NCBI GenBank assembly: GCA_910589415.1
Contig: OU342635.1
Span: 40,946,929-41,010,928, forward strand
Source: Malachius bipustulatus
Lineage: Eukaryota; Arthropoda; Insecta; Coleoptera; Melyridae
DNA length: 64,000 nt
Reading direction: 5' to 3'
Positions 24,301-33,830 of the stretch are shown here, piece by piece. Position numbers and translations under genes: made by a program. Numbering within the stretch: position 1 is the stretch's first letter; each line of letters begins with the position of its first letter. Under the pieces are notes generated by a model that was not told where the DNA came from, did no database searches, and saw nothing but the letters and a program-made list of their open reading frames with translations.

Positions 24301-27300
24301 TATACGATATAAGATATAAGAAAGGAAGTCTATTTTTGGCCCTGGAATGTTTGTGACGCTACTCCCAGAACCAGTAGGTTCTCGAAGTTTATGGTTTGAC
24401 GAAAGGCTGCATTCTTCCCAATAAAGTTTCTCTAATTAGAAAATTTTACCATTTGGGACCTAAAAGATTTGAAGTCTTATAATGCTGATGCTTATTGGAT
24501 TGGTTCTGGTCTGGGGAACCTTTCTATTTTTTGGTTCGTTACACTGTAAGTTACTTACAATATTCTTTGAGTTCCCTAGTTTCGGACCCCAAAGTCAATT
24601 TTCACTCCCAAAATATTCTCGTTGGTGGTACTTTGCATTGGTACCCTCTCTACTTTAGGCTTCCATTTTTTGTCAAACCTTGCCAATATTATAGGTACCT
24701 TATGAATGAAAGTTAACTTTTAGTTTTGAGTTGGTTCCGTTTGGGGAACCTTATTCATATTTTTGATCCAACATGTTTCCAAATTTTCACTTGAAATGGT
24801 AATAGGTAGTTAGGTACCTACCTATACAGGGTGCAGCGCGAGAACCTTAGGGCATTTTTATATGGAGAAGTCCAAGGAGTAGAAGTCTAAAAATTTGTAC
24901 GTGTATAATTTTGGTTTTGACGAGCTGAATTAAAATATTCACAACCCCTCACCATTTCCGGTTATACCGGAAGTAGCCATCAACTATCTTATTTTAAACG
25001 GGACAACTTGTGTATTATTACATTTTCAGATTGCCTGAAAAAATATAATAAAAATGGTGTCTGTAGTTCAAAATTGGAACGAGTGGTTTATGAGTTATAA
25101 ACAAATGAAAATCGCAATTTTTCATTTTCAAAGCAGCTTAGGTCGAAAACGGGTCAAGATATCGGAAAACGGCTTACATGTCCCTATCTCAACTTTTCAC
25201 GTAGTATCCTATGGTGCTGATGAAATTTGTATACAAAGTGATGAAAAATCAGCGTTTTCAAAAAGAAAATTAATAAAAAATATATTTTTTTAGGTACTCC
25301 AGCATAGTATACAAAAAGTTAGGATAGGGACATGTAAGCCGTTTTCCGATATCTTGACCCGTTTTCAAGCTAAGCTGCTTTGAAAATGGAAAATTGCAAT
25401 TTTCATTTGTTTATAACTCATTAATTGGTCGTTACAAATTTGAACTGTAAACATCATTTTTATTACTGTTTTTCAGGCAATCTGAAAATGTAATAATATA
25501 CAGGGTGTACCATTAAAAAAAAAGAAAAATATGGCAACTTCCGGTGTAACCGGAAGTGGTGTGGGGTTGTGAATATTTTAGTTCAGCTCGTCAAAACCGA
25601 AATTATACACATACAAATTGTTAGACTTCTACTCCCAGGACTTCTCCATATAAAAGTGCCCTAAGGTTCTCGCGCCTCACCCTGTATACTTAATTTATTC
25701 CGTTACCTATAATGTTATAATGATATAAGAAAGGAAGTTTATTCTTGGTTCTAAAATGTTGGTGACGGTGCCTCCAAAACCGCGGTAGGTACTCGAGGTT
25801 TATGGTTTTGTGAAAGACTGCATTCTTCCTAATAAAGTTTCTCTTATCCAAAACCTTCCCATTTTGGACCTAGATAAAAGTGTTAGAATCCTTGAGGCCT
25901 TATGCTGTTGCTGGATTGGTTCTATTCGGGGGAAACTTTCTATTTTTTGGTTCGTTGTACTGTAAGTTACTTGTAAAATTTAATGAGTCTCTTAGTTTCG
26001 AACCCAAAATGAATTCGGTATGAGAAAGCAAGTCAATTTTTGCTCCTAAAATATTCTAGTTGGTGTTTTTGCTTTGGTACTTTCTTATTGGTACTGAAAT
26101 CAGCGTTATGATTCCACTTTTGTGAAACCTTCCCAGTTATAATATACCTTATGAAAGTTCATTTTTTGTTCTGAATTATTGGTTCTGCTATAAATTTGAT
26201 GATTTTGGTACTGGAAGGTTCTAGGATGGTGAGTCTTTCGATATTCCTATTACATGCAGTTTTTCTGATTATGAATTTTTCTCAGTTCTTGATCAAAAAA
26301 AAATCAAGCCTTTTCATTTTCCAAAAGCGGAAATAACCTCCAAATTTGGTTCCGAAATAGTTCGTGTCACTAAGAGCCGTTCAATTTTCATCTTTTGTGG
26401 TACCAGAAGGTTAGTTTGCTAAAAATCTCGCACTAATTCGTATTAAAACCAAAACTTATACAGTTTTGGCCTTAAAAGACCCAAAATGTAAAAACGCTTC
26501 CAAGTTTGGTTCTTCACCATTTTGATTACCATTTTTTGCTATACGTTTCCGTAAAGTTCCAATAATCGAAAAACTTTCTAATTTTTTTACTGGAAAGACA
26601 GAAATTTCTGTCTATTAGGAAAACATTTTTATTGTTTCATTAGCATGTAAAAGACTTCTAGGGTACCGGATATTTTCCAAAAATGCGGCTTAGTTTCACA
26701 AGTGCAGCAGTAGCGGCAACACAGCCACCGCCAAAATAAATTCGCTTGTGGTAATAATGTAACAGAGTTTACACTGGAGAGATATTGATAATAAATTCAC
26801 ATGTTAAGGAAAGGAATCGAGAGGTCAGGTATCGATGGAATGCTGCGAGTGCGCGGCTGTATTGGCCGTAGATCCTTTCCATAAAAATAACTCGCTAATG
26901 ATTGTAATGGAATATGTATGTTCCCACTGATTAAGGAAAAATTTGAATTAATAAAATGCTTATTTAATGCAGGATTATTATATTTATTTATAAATTCATT
27001 GAGCCTATCTGTTCTCTGTTGCTGTTGGCGCGTACTGTAATGTTTTCATATTGACGCAATCAGAATTAATTGATTCTTGACTGGTATCCTGGAAACCTAA
27101 AACGATTCTTTCGTGTCTTGTCTTTTAATATAATTAAATGATTAATTGACCCACCTTGAGGAAAACGAGGCATTTTATAAGAGAATCCTTGCTCTTCGAT
27201 TTATCGCGTCATTCCTCGTGGTACTTTTAGACTTACATGGCGCGCATTCAAAATTGCTACTTTACCTACATATGTAACTGTTAAATAGGTAAAAACAAAA

Positions 27301-27695
27301 ATGCAGCTCACTCTTTTCATGCTAACACGCCAGGTATGTCTTCTGATATGTTAAGATGGAACTTGTGAAAGCTTTTATAAAAAAAGAGAACTAGAAGAAA
27401 TAATTGACCTTTATTAAATTGAAACAAAAAATCACAATATTTTAGTTCTAGCCACTTCTTCTAATAAATATTTCTTGAATTTCAGGCAGCAGGTGATATG
27501 GAGCTGGCGATCCAGTGCCTGAATTTATGCCTGGCTTCGGATTCCTCGCACTCTTCGGCTTTCAATAACTTGGCAGTCTTGCACCACAAAATGGGAAAGC
27601 ATGGACTCGCGAGGGCGTACTTCGGCACGGCCAAAAATTTGGATCCCACTTTGATAGAGCCGCAGCTCAATCTGGAATATCTGCAAAATGTTTAA
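12379..27695 (+). CDS. BBS8: Bardet-Biedl syndrome 8 / tetratricopeptide repeat protein 8 (BBSome subunit), 5 exons, 452 aa
   Basis: Exons 12379..12650, 12782..13248, 14490..14724, 23808..23982 and 27486..27695 sum to 1359 nt (452 codons plus TAA), with matching phases (2, 1, 2, 0). The protein is colinear with vertebrate TTC8: [28 protein letters not shown], the PRPGTS and [13 protein letters not shown] low-complexity linker, and [15 protein letters not shown]. Then [20 protein letters not shown] starts the TPR array, followed by [50 protein letters not shown] and [20 protein letters not shown]. The BBSome carries membrane cargo in and out of cilia. The reading frame stops soon after the last TPR, about 35-40 residues short of the human C-terminus. 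Intron 3 (9.1 kb) contains an antisense NEK gene. Start: first ATG, matching the family N-terminus closely. Confidence 0.92.
13411..14190. repeat. Three tandem copies of a ~276 bp unit in BBS8 intron 2
   Basis: The marker ATGTACGATTCTTTAGG, followed by TATCCATTGAAGAGTGCAAG, recurs at 13411, 13686 and 13962, a period of 275-276 bp. Copies diverge by substitutions and small indels; the third degenerates after about 14110. No ORF is conserved between copies. Each unit ends with an AAACCAGTGACGATAAAA-like block. Confidence 0.85.
14725..15237. other. BBS8 intron 3, 5' part, up to the NEK gene 3' end
   Basis: Non-coding. It holds a short CAGTACCAGTACCAGTA hexamer-like repeat at about 15013-15040. 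TTTATT at 15130-15135 is a probable AATAAA poly(A) signal for the minus-strand NEK gene, about 105 bp past its stop. Confidence 0.5.
15238..17340 (-). CDS. NEK-family (NIMA-related) serine/threonine kinase, kinase domain only, 4 exons, 277 aa; nested in BBS8 intron 3
   Basis: Minus-strand exons 17340-17029, 16410-16250, 16189-16039 and 15447-15238 sum to 834 nt in one frame (phases 0, 2, 0). Kinase motifs: glycine loop GKGTYGTV (residues 11-18), VVK with K33, catalytic loop HRDMKCEN (127-134), DFG (149-151), APE in [11 protein letters not shown], and [12 protein letters not shown]. The sequence around [16 protein letters not shown] and LGLHHIH-like [14 protein letters not shown] resembles NEK8/NEK9-type kinases best. 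Those normally carry C-terminal RCC1 repeats; here a TGA follows [14 protein letters not shown] directly after the C-lobe. All catalytic residues are present, so it should be active. Donors: CAG|gtaagt, CTC|gtaagc, TCC|gtaagt. Intron 3 (15448-16038) contains foreign-looking sequence with GGGTG words. Subfamily assignment is tentative. Confidence 0.88.
15448..16038. other. NEK intron 3 with probable degenerate mobile-element fragment
   Basis: Contains CGCTATAGGGTGAAAAAAAT (about 15712) and GATATACAGGGTGGAAATTT (about 15892), similar to CAGGGTG-type termini seen elsewhere in the window (24827, 25684). I cannot pair them as intact inverted repeats, so this is called only as a likely relic. Confidence 0.3.
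17650..18085. mobile_element. Foldback MITE, ~99 bp terminal inverted repeats, 436 bp
   Basis: Left arm 17650-17748 (starts GTCTTATGTAATTGGGAATC, ends GGCCGATTGGTCCCTTGT) and right arm 17987-18085 are near-perfect reverse complements over about 99 bp. They differ at a handful of positions. The 240 bp core is AT-rich and non-coding. It lies in BBS8 intron 3, upstream of the NEK gene. No clear target-site duplication was identified. Confidence 0.85.
18086..18899. other. BBS8 intron 3 sequence, no feature seen
   Basis: Low-complexity AT-rich sequence with many poly-T runs. No ORF, repeat array or element recognised. Confidence 0.5.
18900..19470. repeat. Three tandem ~180 bp units in BBS8 intron 3
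   Basis: The block AAAACAATAAAATGGTAGG followed by TACCTAAC recurs near 18924, 19104 and 19288. The block GGCAGAAAATTCACCCCATT recurs near 19016, 19200 and 19382. The period is 180-184 bp. Copies are well conserved for the local background. Non-coding. Confidence 0.8.
19471..21751. other. BBS8 intron 3 sequence, no gene; AT-rich
   Basis: No exon, RNA gene or tandem array recognised. A slightly more GC-containing stretch at 21350-21690 (CTCGGATTGTTCGGTCCGGA, CCGGCCGCCCGGAGCCCCAG) is open for 64 codons on the plus strand but resembles no family I know and lacks splice logic. I leave it uncalled. Confidence 0.5.
21752..22380. mobile_element. Foldback element, ~629 bp, long inverted arms
   Basis: Left arm from about 21752 (AAGAAAAAAGTTCCTG, CCCCGTTTTCGAGAT, TGCGATATCTCAAGAACCGT, GGAGATTTTAGGGTTGC, TGACACTAACAGC) is mirrored by a right arm ending about 22380 in the same blocks, reverse-complemented. 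The arms are 200-290 bp and carry indels. The centre lies near 22040-22070. The core does not encode a transposase. Confidence 0.8.
22462..23716. mobile_element. Non-autonomous terminal-inverted-repeat element with 6-bp target duplication, 1255 bp
   Basis: Left terminus TACGAAGGCGTAGAAGCGCC is matched exactly by the reverse complement of the right terminus (ends GGCGCTTCTACGCCTTCGTA at 23716). Similarity continues through a TTCCGAGTTTAAACTCGGAA palindrome for about 65 bp. TAAAAG flanks both sides (22456-22461 and 23717-23722). The core is degenerate and holds a CAGGGTGTTTTGTGATTG fragment (about 22875), probably an older nested insertion, and GC-rich GGCCCGGCC words. No transposase frame seen. 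It sits about 90 bp before BBS8 exon 4. The superfamily is not certain. Confidence 0.85.
24207..26160. repeat. Tandem duplication of a ~510 bp unit in BBS8 intron 4, second copy split by a foldback element
   Basis: Copy 1 spans about 24207-24715. Copy 2 spans about 24720-24824 plus 25687-26160. Shared blocks in the same order include GGTTCCGTTTG..GGAACCTT, ATATAAGAAAGGAAGT, CTGCATTCTTCC.AATAAAGTTTCTCT, TTCTATTTTTTGGTTCGTT and ACTGTAAGTTACTT. A third partial unit begins after 26160 (TTCTGAATTATTGGTTC). Divergence is moderate. Non-coding. Confidence 0.8.
24827..25684. mobile_element. CAGGGTG-ended foldback element with TA target duplication, 858 bp
   Basis: Ends CAGGGTGCAGCGCGAGAACC and, reverse-complemented at the right, CAGGGTGAGGCGCGAGAACC, flanked by TA on both sides (24825-24826, 25685-25686). 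The arms match over about 200 bp (e.g. CTTCCGGT..ACCGGAAG and TTTTCAGATTGCCTGAAAAA blocks). The inner part is also palindromic (GGCTTACATGTCCCTATC against GATAGGGACATGTAAGCC). The 79-codon plus-strand frame inside (25054-25293) comes from these arms and shows no transposase motif. TA duplication and terminus fit a Tc1/mariner-like non-autonomous element. Confidence 0.82.
26161..27485. other. Rest of BBS8 intron 4
   Basis: AT-rich. It contains degenerate GGTTC/GGTACC-type sequence related to the 510 bp repeat up to about 26650, then apparently unique sequence to the exon 5 acceptor (aatttcag|GCAGCAGG). No gene seen. Confidence 0.5.
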
Positions 27696-27722
27696 ACCTG
27701 GACCAGGGTTATACCAATCTAA

Positions 27723-27913
27723 TAGTGATGAGCAGATTCGGTCTTGGTCTTGCAGAAAAACCAAGACCACTATAGCAAGACTGACCAGCAACATCGAGAC
27801 CAAGACTTGGCAGACCAAAACCAAGACCAGGATCGAATGTGAAAGACCAAAACCAATAAGTGGCAAGACCTAGAAAACTATATTTGGTCTTGGTCATGCT
27901 TTGCTCATCACTA
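27723..27913. mobile_element. Short MITE with TAGTGATGAGCA inverted termini, 191 bp, in BBS8 3' UTR
   Basis: Starts TAGTGATGAGCAGATTCGGT and ends TGCTCATCACTA. The interior consists of repeated GGTCTTGGTC / ACCAAGACC words in both orientations, so it can fold extensively. It begins 28 bp after the BBS8 stop codon, ahead of the first AATAAA at 28126, and is therefore probably transcribed in the 3' UTR. No clear target duplication. Confidence 0.65.
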
Positions 27914-28125
27914 CACTGCTTCATTAATAGGGACGAAAAGTGTACCTTGATTTTTGTGTTACACCACAAAATTTTGCCAAGGTTTTAATGAGAACTCACT
28001 GACAAAAGCGACATTACATTTTCACCCTGTATCTAGATATCCTCATTTTAACCGATGCAAAATTTCGGAGTGGTTCATTTCTTTTTTTTTCCTAGGACTA
28101 TTAGCACAGAATTTTATGAAGGGAA

Positions 28126-28131
28126 AATAAA
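28126..28131 (+). terminator. Candidate poly(A) signal of BBS8
   Basis: AATAAA 431 bp after the stop; further AATAAA copies follow at about 28153 and 28180. The element at 27723-27913 lies between stop and signal. Confidence 0.45.
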
Positions 28132-28199
28132 TCCTGAACTTTAATCGTATAAAATAATAAATAATTGTACCCAGATAAAATAAATACATACTTTTGATT

Positions 28200-29439
28200 G
28201 ATAAATTATCTTTTCCCGTTACCTACAACCTTATTTGCTCCGAACGTTTCGTCCACGTCTGCGGTAGAATCGGTTGGTCGTTTCTTGGACAACGACTGGG
28301 CAGCCTGGAATCATGTCGAGAGTGTTCGGGGCTGTGTCACTCCCCAAATATGGAAGCAATATTCTAGGCAAGATCTTATTTAGGCGTCTATAGCGAGTGT
28401 CAGGTTGGAGGGAGAGCTTATTATTAGCAGTTGAAGCAACCATCGAATCAACCAGAGTTCAGAATCGAAAATGCATTCCGTTTTTTTTCTAATGGTAGTT
28501 CATTCATAAAATGGTTGTTAGTAAAGTAATATTGGCCTTTCTTCCGAACAAGATTTGGGCACCCCACCCCAAAATGTTGTGAGAGGGGCAAGATCATGGA
28601 ATCATGGATCAGCGCTTATATTGAAAGTGCAGAGATTGAAAATGGTTGATCCGAATGTATACGTTATACCTACACTACAGTATGAATTGGATAGATCATT
28701 GATATGTAGAAGAAGTAGGGTTGGTGCCAGAGTTCAAGAAGAATTAAAAAATTATGGCGCGAAATTCCATTCCGTGACCATAGCTACATCTAATTTTCTA
28801 ATTTAGTTCGAAAAGCTGGTTGAAATATCATACCAAAGATGGGATTGCAAGATATTTTAAACCGGTGATAATGAATGATAATTTTGGCTAAACATAGAGG
28901 TGCGATATGTAATTTAAAGACATAACTCCTATTTCGATTTATCTTTATTTTCGCGTCAACACTAACAAGAACTCTTAAACAATAAAGAAGAGTCTATTAT
29001 TGTAATTATCTGCAATTTGCAGTGTGTATTTTAAAATTTAAATGACACCAGGATTCGAAAATTTTCCACGTACTCTTGCGCTGCAATTATTTTTTTTAAC
29101 TGTTACGATAATGTGATTTTTTGCTTGTAATTTTTGGTGCTTTATTTTTATTGCTGTTTGTTATTACAGATCTACTCAGATATAGCACAGCACTTAACGT
29201 AAAATAAATACAGGTATGCTTCCGATAAAATATTTTTTAAGTATAATAATTGTTGAGAGATAATCTGTAATTTTTGCCTATCACGATATAAATAAATTTT
29301 CCTCGTCTAGCTTTACATTACTCTATATAGTTTTCTGAAAACAATGACACTCCCAACTTTTTTTTAGCCACTTTGAGAAGAAAATTATGATTTTTTCACT
29401 GAAACTATTTATAAGACATTATATCAAAATACATCTTCA
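28200..29439. other. Intergenic region between BBS8 and the satellite block
   Basis: A more GC-containing stretch at about 28225-28450 (ACGTTTCGTCCACGTCTGCG, GACAACGACTGGGCAGCCTG) is open on both strands for 60-70 codons. It may be a fragment of a mobile element, but I recognise no domain. The rest is AT-rich without features. Confidence 0.4.
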
Positions 29440-32050
29440 ATTCCCCTGTATACATAGTAGGTACCCAAGACTTGAAATGGCTCAAGCAAATATTTTTATG
29501 CCGTTCAAAGTGGTATACCACCCCAAGATTCCCATAAAAAGTTCACTTTGGATTATTGTTTTTTTGCCATTGTATGGCCATTTGAAATCTTTTATAACTC
29601 TATAGTACCGAAGACTTGATGTGGCTCAAGAAAATGTTCTTATATCGTTCTGCCGTTCAAAGTTGTATACCACCTCAAGATATCAAGATAAAGCTTACTT
29701 TGGACTGTTTTTTCTGCACGATTTGATCGTTATTGAATACTTGAAATGACACAAGCAAAAATTTTTACGTCGTTCAAAGTGGTAGCCGTTCAAAAAAGTA
29801 TACCACCTAAAGGATTTTTTTCAAGGAAAAACTTAATTCGGAATTTTTTTTCTGCACGGTTTGATCTCATCCAAAAAATTTTATACCGTTTAAAGTGGCA
29901 TACCACATCAAAATTCCAAGAAAAACCTTACTTTGGATTATTTTTTCTGTTCTTGTGTGGCCATTTAAATTTTTTTTAAAGTCTATAGTACGGAAGACTT
30001 GAAATGGCCCAAGGAAATATTTTTATGTCGTTCTGCCATTCAAAGTCGTACTACCTACCTCAAGATATCAAGAAAAACCTTACTTTGGACTATTTTTTTC
30101 TGCACGGTTTTATCATTTAATTTAACATTTCTCATAAGTCTAGAGTACAGTAGACTTGAAATTGCTCATTAAAAATTTTTATGCCGTTCAAAGTGGCAGG
30201 TATACCATCTCAAGATCTCTAGAAAAAACTTACTTTGCATTATTTTTTCTGCACGGTTTGATCTTTATTTGAACATTTCTCATAAGTCTATAATATAGAA
30301 GACTTGAAATAGCTCATCCAAAAATGTTTATGCCATTCAAAATGTATACCACCTCAAGATCTCAAGAACAAGGTTACTTTGGATTATTTTTTTCTGCGTG
30401 GTTTGATTGTTATTTGAGCATTTTTGATAAGTCTATAGTACAGAAGACTTGAAATAGCTCATACAAAATTTTTTATGCCATTCAAAGTGGTATACCACAT
30501 CAAGATCTCGAGAAAAAGCTTACTTTGTAGTTTTTTTCTGCACTGTATGGCTGATTGAAAATTTTTCATAAGTCTGTAGTATGGATGGCTTCAAATGGCT
30601 CAAGCAAATATTTTTATGCCATTCAAAGTGGTATACCACCTCAAGATCTCAAGAAAAAGCTTACTTTGGATTTTTTTTCTGAACTGTGTGGCCATTTGGA
30701 AATTTTCCATAAGTTTATCGAGCGGAAGACTTGAAATGGCCCAAGCAAAACTTTTTATACAGCTCAAAGTTCAAAGCGGTATACCTCCCGAGGAAAATTC
30801 TCAATTTGGATTAATTTTTCTGTACTGCATAGCTGTTTAAACGTTTTCAGATGGCATGCAGCTCCGCCTATTATTTTCAAAGGTAATTCTTGAAATGGTT
30901 CAGTCACATTTTTTCTGCAGTTCAGAGTGGTATAGCCAGAGGCGGATTTACAAATGTGCCGCCTATTATAGGCTGAATCAAATCGCCGCCTATGGAATTA
31001 TTTAACCCCCGCCGTCTAGGGTCCGGGGGTCCTCCTTCCCCCGGGAAAGTTTTAGAATTATTAGCTAAAAAAGATATGAAAAGATCGCAACAATGCCAGA
31101 ATTTTTATTCTGTAAATAAGTGATGCTGCTTGCAAAGGCAAGCTCAGCGCCCCCTCGGTCCTTGTGCTCTAGGCCCTAGCCTGATTTGCCTATGGGTTTA
31201 TCAGGCCGTGTTCTTATGGGCTTCAAAAAGAATATGAATTCAAGGCGAAGCGGGGTTTCGAAAGGGTTCGGAACGGTTTTCCCCTTTGGATAAAGCGCCG
31301 CAGGGATTTTTTTTCAATATCCAAGGTCACGCAATTTCCCAGCACTCGAAAATATTTTTGGTTTTCGAAAATTTGCCGCCGTAGGCTATAGCGTACCTAT
31401 AGCCTAATCGGAAATCCGCCACTGGGTATAGCACCTCAAGATCTCAAGAAAAAGCTTACTTTGGATTATTTTTTCTGCACGGTTTGATCTTTATTTGAAC
31501 ATTTTTCATAAGTCTATAGTACCTACAGAAGACTTTAAATAGCTTACCCAAGAATTTTTATGCTGTTCAAACCACCTCAAGATCTCAAGAAAAAAAGCTT
31601 ACTTTGGATTATTTTTTCTGCACTGTGTGGCCATTTGAAAATTTTCCATAAGTTTATCGTACGGAAGACTTGAAATGGCCTAAGCAAAATGCAGCTCAAA
31701 GTTCAAAGCGGTATACCTCCCGAGGAAAATTTCCAATTTGAATTACTGCATAGCGCTGTTTAAACATTTTCAGATGGCATGCAGTTCCGCCTGTTTTCAA
31801 AGGTAATTCTTGAAAAGGCTCAGCCACATTTTTTCTGCAGTTCAGAGTGGTATACAACCGCAAGATCTCAAGAAAAAGCTTACTTCGGATTATTTTGTCT
31901 GCACTGTTTGGTCATTGGGTAATTTTTTATAAGTTATAAAGTATAATAGTACAGAAGACTTGAAATGGCTCAAGCAAAACTGTTTATGCAGTTCAATAAA
32001 GCGGTATAGGTACTTCCAGAAGAAAATTCTTAATTTTGGATTATAGTCCA
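29440..32050. repeat. Degenerate satellite array, ~145 bp monomer, about 14 copies
   Basis: Monomer marker GACTTGAAATGGCTCAAGCA, followed by ATGCCGTTCAAAGTGGTATA, CCACCTCAAGATCTCAAGAA and TTACTTTGGATTATTTTTTC, recurs near 29468, 29611, 29737, 29994, 30151, 30300, 30447, 30589, 30727, 30888, 31530, 31667, 31811 and 31956. Spacing is 127-160 bp, larger where a copy has decayed. One unit is split by a hAT-type MITE (30937-31424). A stray half-unit lies at about 34014. No conserved frame. Confidence 0.88.
30937..31424. mobile_element. hAT-type MITE with 8-bp target duplication, 488 bp
   Basis: Left end CAGAGGCGGATTTACAAATG and right end GGAAATCCGCCACTG are imperfect inverted repeats. GGTATAGC flanks the element exactly (30929-30936 and 31425-31432), the 8-bp duplication expected of hAT transposases. 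Inside, GCCGCCTATTATAGGCTGAA and GCTATAGCGTACCTATAGCC-like palindromes and a GC-rich GGGTCCGGGGGTCCTCC stretch are non-coding. It interrupts a satellite monomer. Confidence 0.88.
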
Positions 32051-32359
32051 GTCAATGACCCTTTTTCCCGTATAATTTTGCTTAACAGAATCAACTTTCA
32101 TAAAAATTTTGATTTACGTTCCACTTACCCGCTACTTCAAAATTGACCCCGTGCATGTCAAAAAAAACAAAAAAATAAAAAAAAAACGAAAAAAACCCCG
32201 GGGGTTGTTTTACCCTGCGGGTGGATGCCACCCCTTCTTGGGGGTGAAAAATATTTCATTGAAAATATTGGAATGGGTAGATAGACTAATTCCTAAGCAA
32301 CTTTTGTTCCATTAAGTTTTTTTAAGTCTTTAACTTTAAATTTTTTAACCAAATAAACC

Positions 32360-33555
32360 TAAGCTTTCAGACGGTTTTTCGAGAATAATTCAAAATTAAG
32401 GTATTTTATCGAAAAAATCCCCCCTAGAATAAAATGTAGCTTATAAAAAAACAAAAAGTATATGGTCGATTTTTGGTGTCCCTAGATCCAGTACAAACAG
32501 AGTAGTAGCTTGTTGAAGGTTGGTTAATTCTTATTCGTCAAACGCCAAAACTAAACTTACCAAACCTGAACTTTTGAACCTGAACTTACCAAAAAACAAT
32601 GAATTTTTCGGGGGAAGCCCATGCAAACTTTTTGGAGTGCTTGAAAAAACCTTTACATATTTTTTCCGCTTCAAAAAATATGAAAATCATCCCCTAATAC
32701 CACCCGAATTGAAAATAATCGTTACCACTTCACAATTCACTTGTAACTTTTCTTTACTTTGCACTTGTAACGTGCAAACGTGCTCTACAAGTTTGACTTT
32801 TTTAAATTGGTTATTTTTGAAAGGGTGTGAGCTGAAAGGGCTTGAACAAGTTACTACATTCACGAACAACATATCAAAATTTTAAAGGGGCATCCATATC
32901 TTACTCAAGTTTCATCCAACAGGAAAAAAAACCAAAACCTACAGCTTTGTACTAAGCAAAATTTTGCGAATCGTTGATAGTTTTTGAGTTATTTTGAACA
33001 AAAGGCAATTTTTGAAAAATTACAAAAATTCTCTTTTCAGTTCAAGCTATTTTTTTCAAACCTAAGCACTTTAAACCGGTCAAATTCTTATATAATGTTA
33101 CAAGTACATAAATAAAGTGAATTGTAAAGTGGTAACGATTATTTTCAATCGGTGTGGTAATTAGGAGGTGTGATTTTCACATTTTTTGACGCCGAAAAAA
33201 TATGGAAGAATTATTTTCGTCTAACTCACTTATAGTTTTGATGCTAGGGACTTTTATAACAAACAAAAATAACCGGATTTTCCAGGACTTCAAAAAAGGT
33301 TACATGAGTTACCCCCGAAAAATTCATTGTTTTTCTTTGGTAGGTAAACTTTCACTTTTGGCGGTTGATGAATAAGAACCATAATAGCTTCAACAAGCTA
33401 TTACCTACATACTTCGTTTCGTTGGGTCTAGAGACACCACAAAGTTACCATTCTTTTCGTTTTCTTATAAGCTACATTTTTTCTAGGGAGTATTTTTTCG
33501 ATAAAATACCTTCTTTTTGAGTTATTCTCGAAAAATCGTCTGAAAACGTGGGTTT
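32360..33555. mobile_element. Long foldback element, ~1.2 kb
   Basis: The left arm (CAGACGGTTTTTCGAGAATA, GGTATTTTATCGAAAAAAT, AATGTAGCTTATAA, GGTGTCCCTAGA, GCTTGTTGAAG, and near the centre AATAATCGTTACCACTT, CAATTCACTTGTAA) recurs as reverse complement up to about 33553. The arms are long and degenerate with a centre near 32960-33000. The 121-codon frame in the left arm (32520-32885) is a by-product. Superfamily unknown; ends are approximate. Confidence 0.75.
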
Positions 33556-33810
33556 TTAGTAAATCCTGAACAAGGTCAACATAGATGCAAGTGGGTTTCC
33601 CCACTCCCACAGAGTTTTCGGGGAACTGTGCATAGGTACTGGTGGGAGGGGTGGGATATGGTGGAAAAGGCGTTTTAGTACCAGATAATTTATGAGTATC
33701 TCTCAGACAGGAGGAATCAGAGTTGGTGTTTTTTTTTTAGGAAAATCCTGAGACAGGTCAATTCAATTTAGTATCAATCAAAAGGTGTTCCCGGGAAATA
33801 AAAATTGACC

Positions 33811-33830
33811 CCTCTCTCTCTCTCTCTCTC
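33811..33830. repeat. (CT)n microsatellite
   Basis: About nine to ten uninterrupted CT units between poly-A and GGGATTTTCC. Simple repeat. Confidence 0.9.

Noticed and set aside
25054..25293. 79-codon frame as a transposase or host gene
   Set aside because: It lies across the palindromic arms of a foldback element and shows no DDE or other motif.
27723..27913. GGTCTTGGTC / ACCAAGACC repeats as coding minisatellite of BBS8
   Set aside because: They follow the stop codon and are bounded by TAGTGATGAGCA inverted termini.
32520..32885. 121-codon frame in the 1.2 kb foldback element
   Set aside because: Derived from an inverted arm; no recognisable domain and no partner exons.
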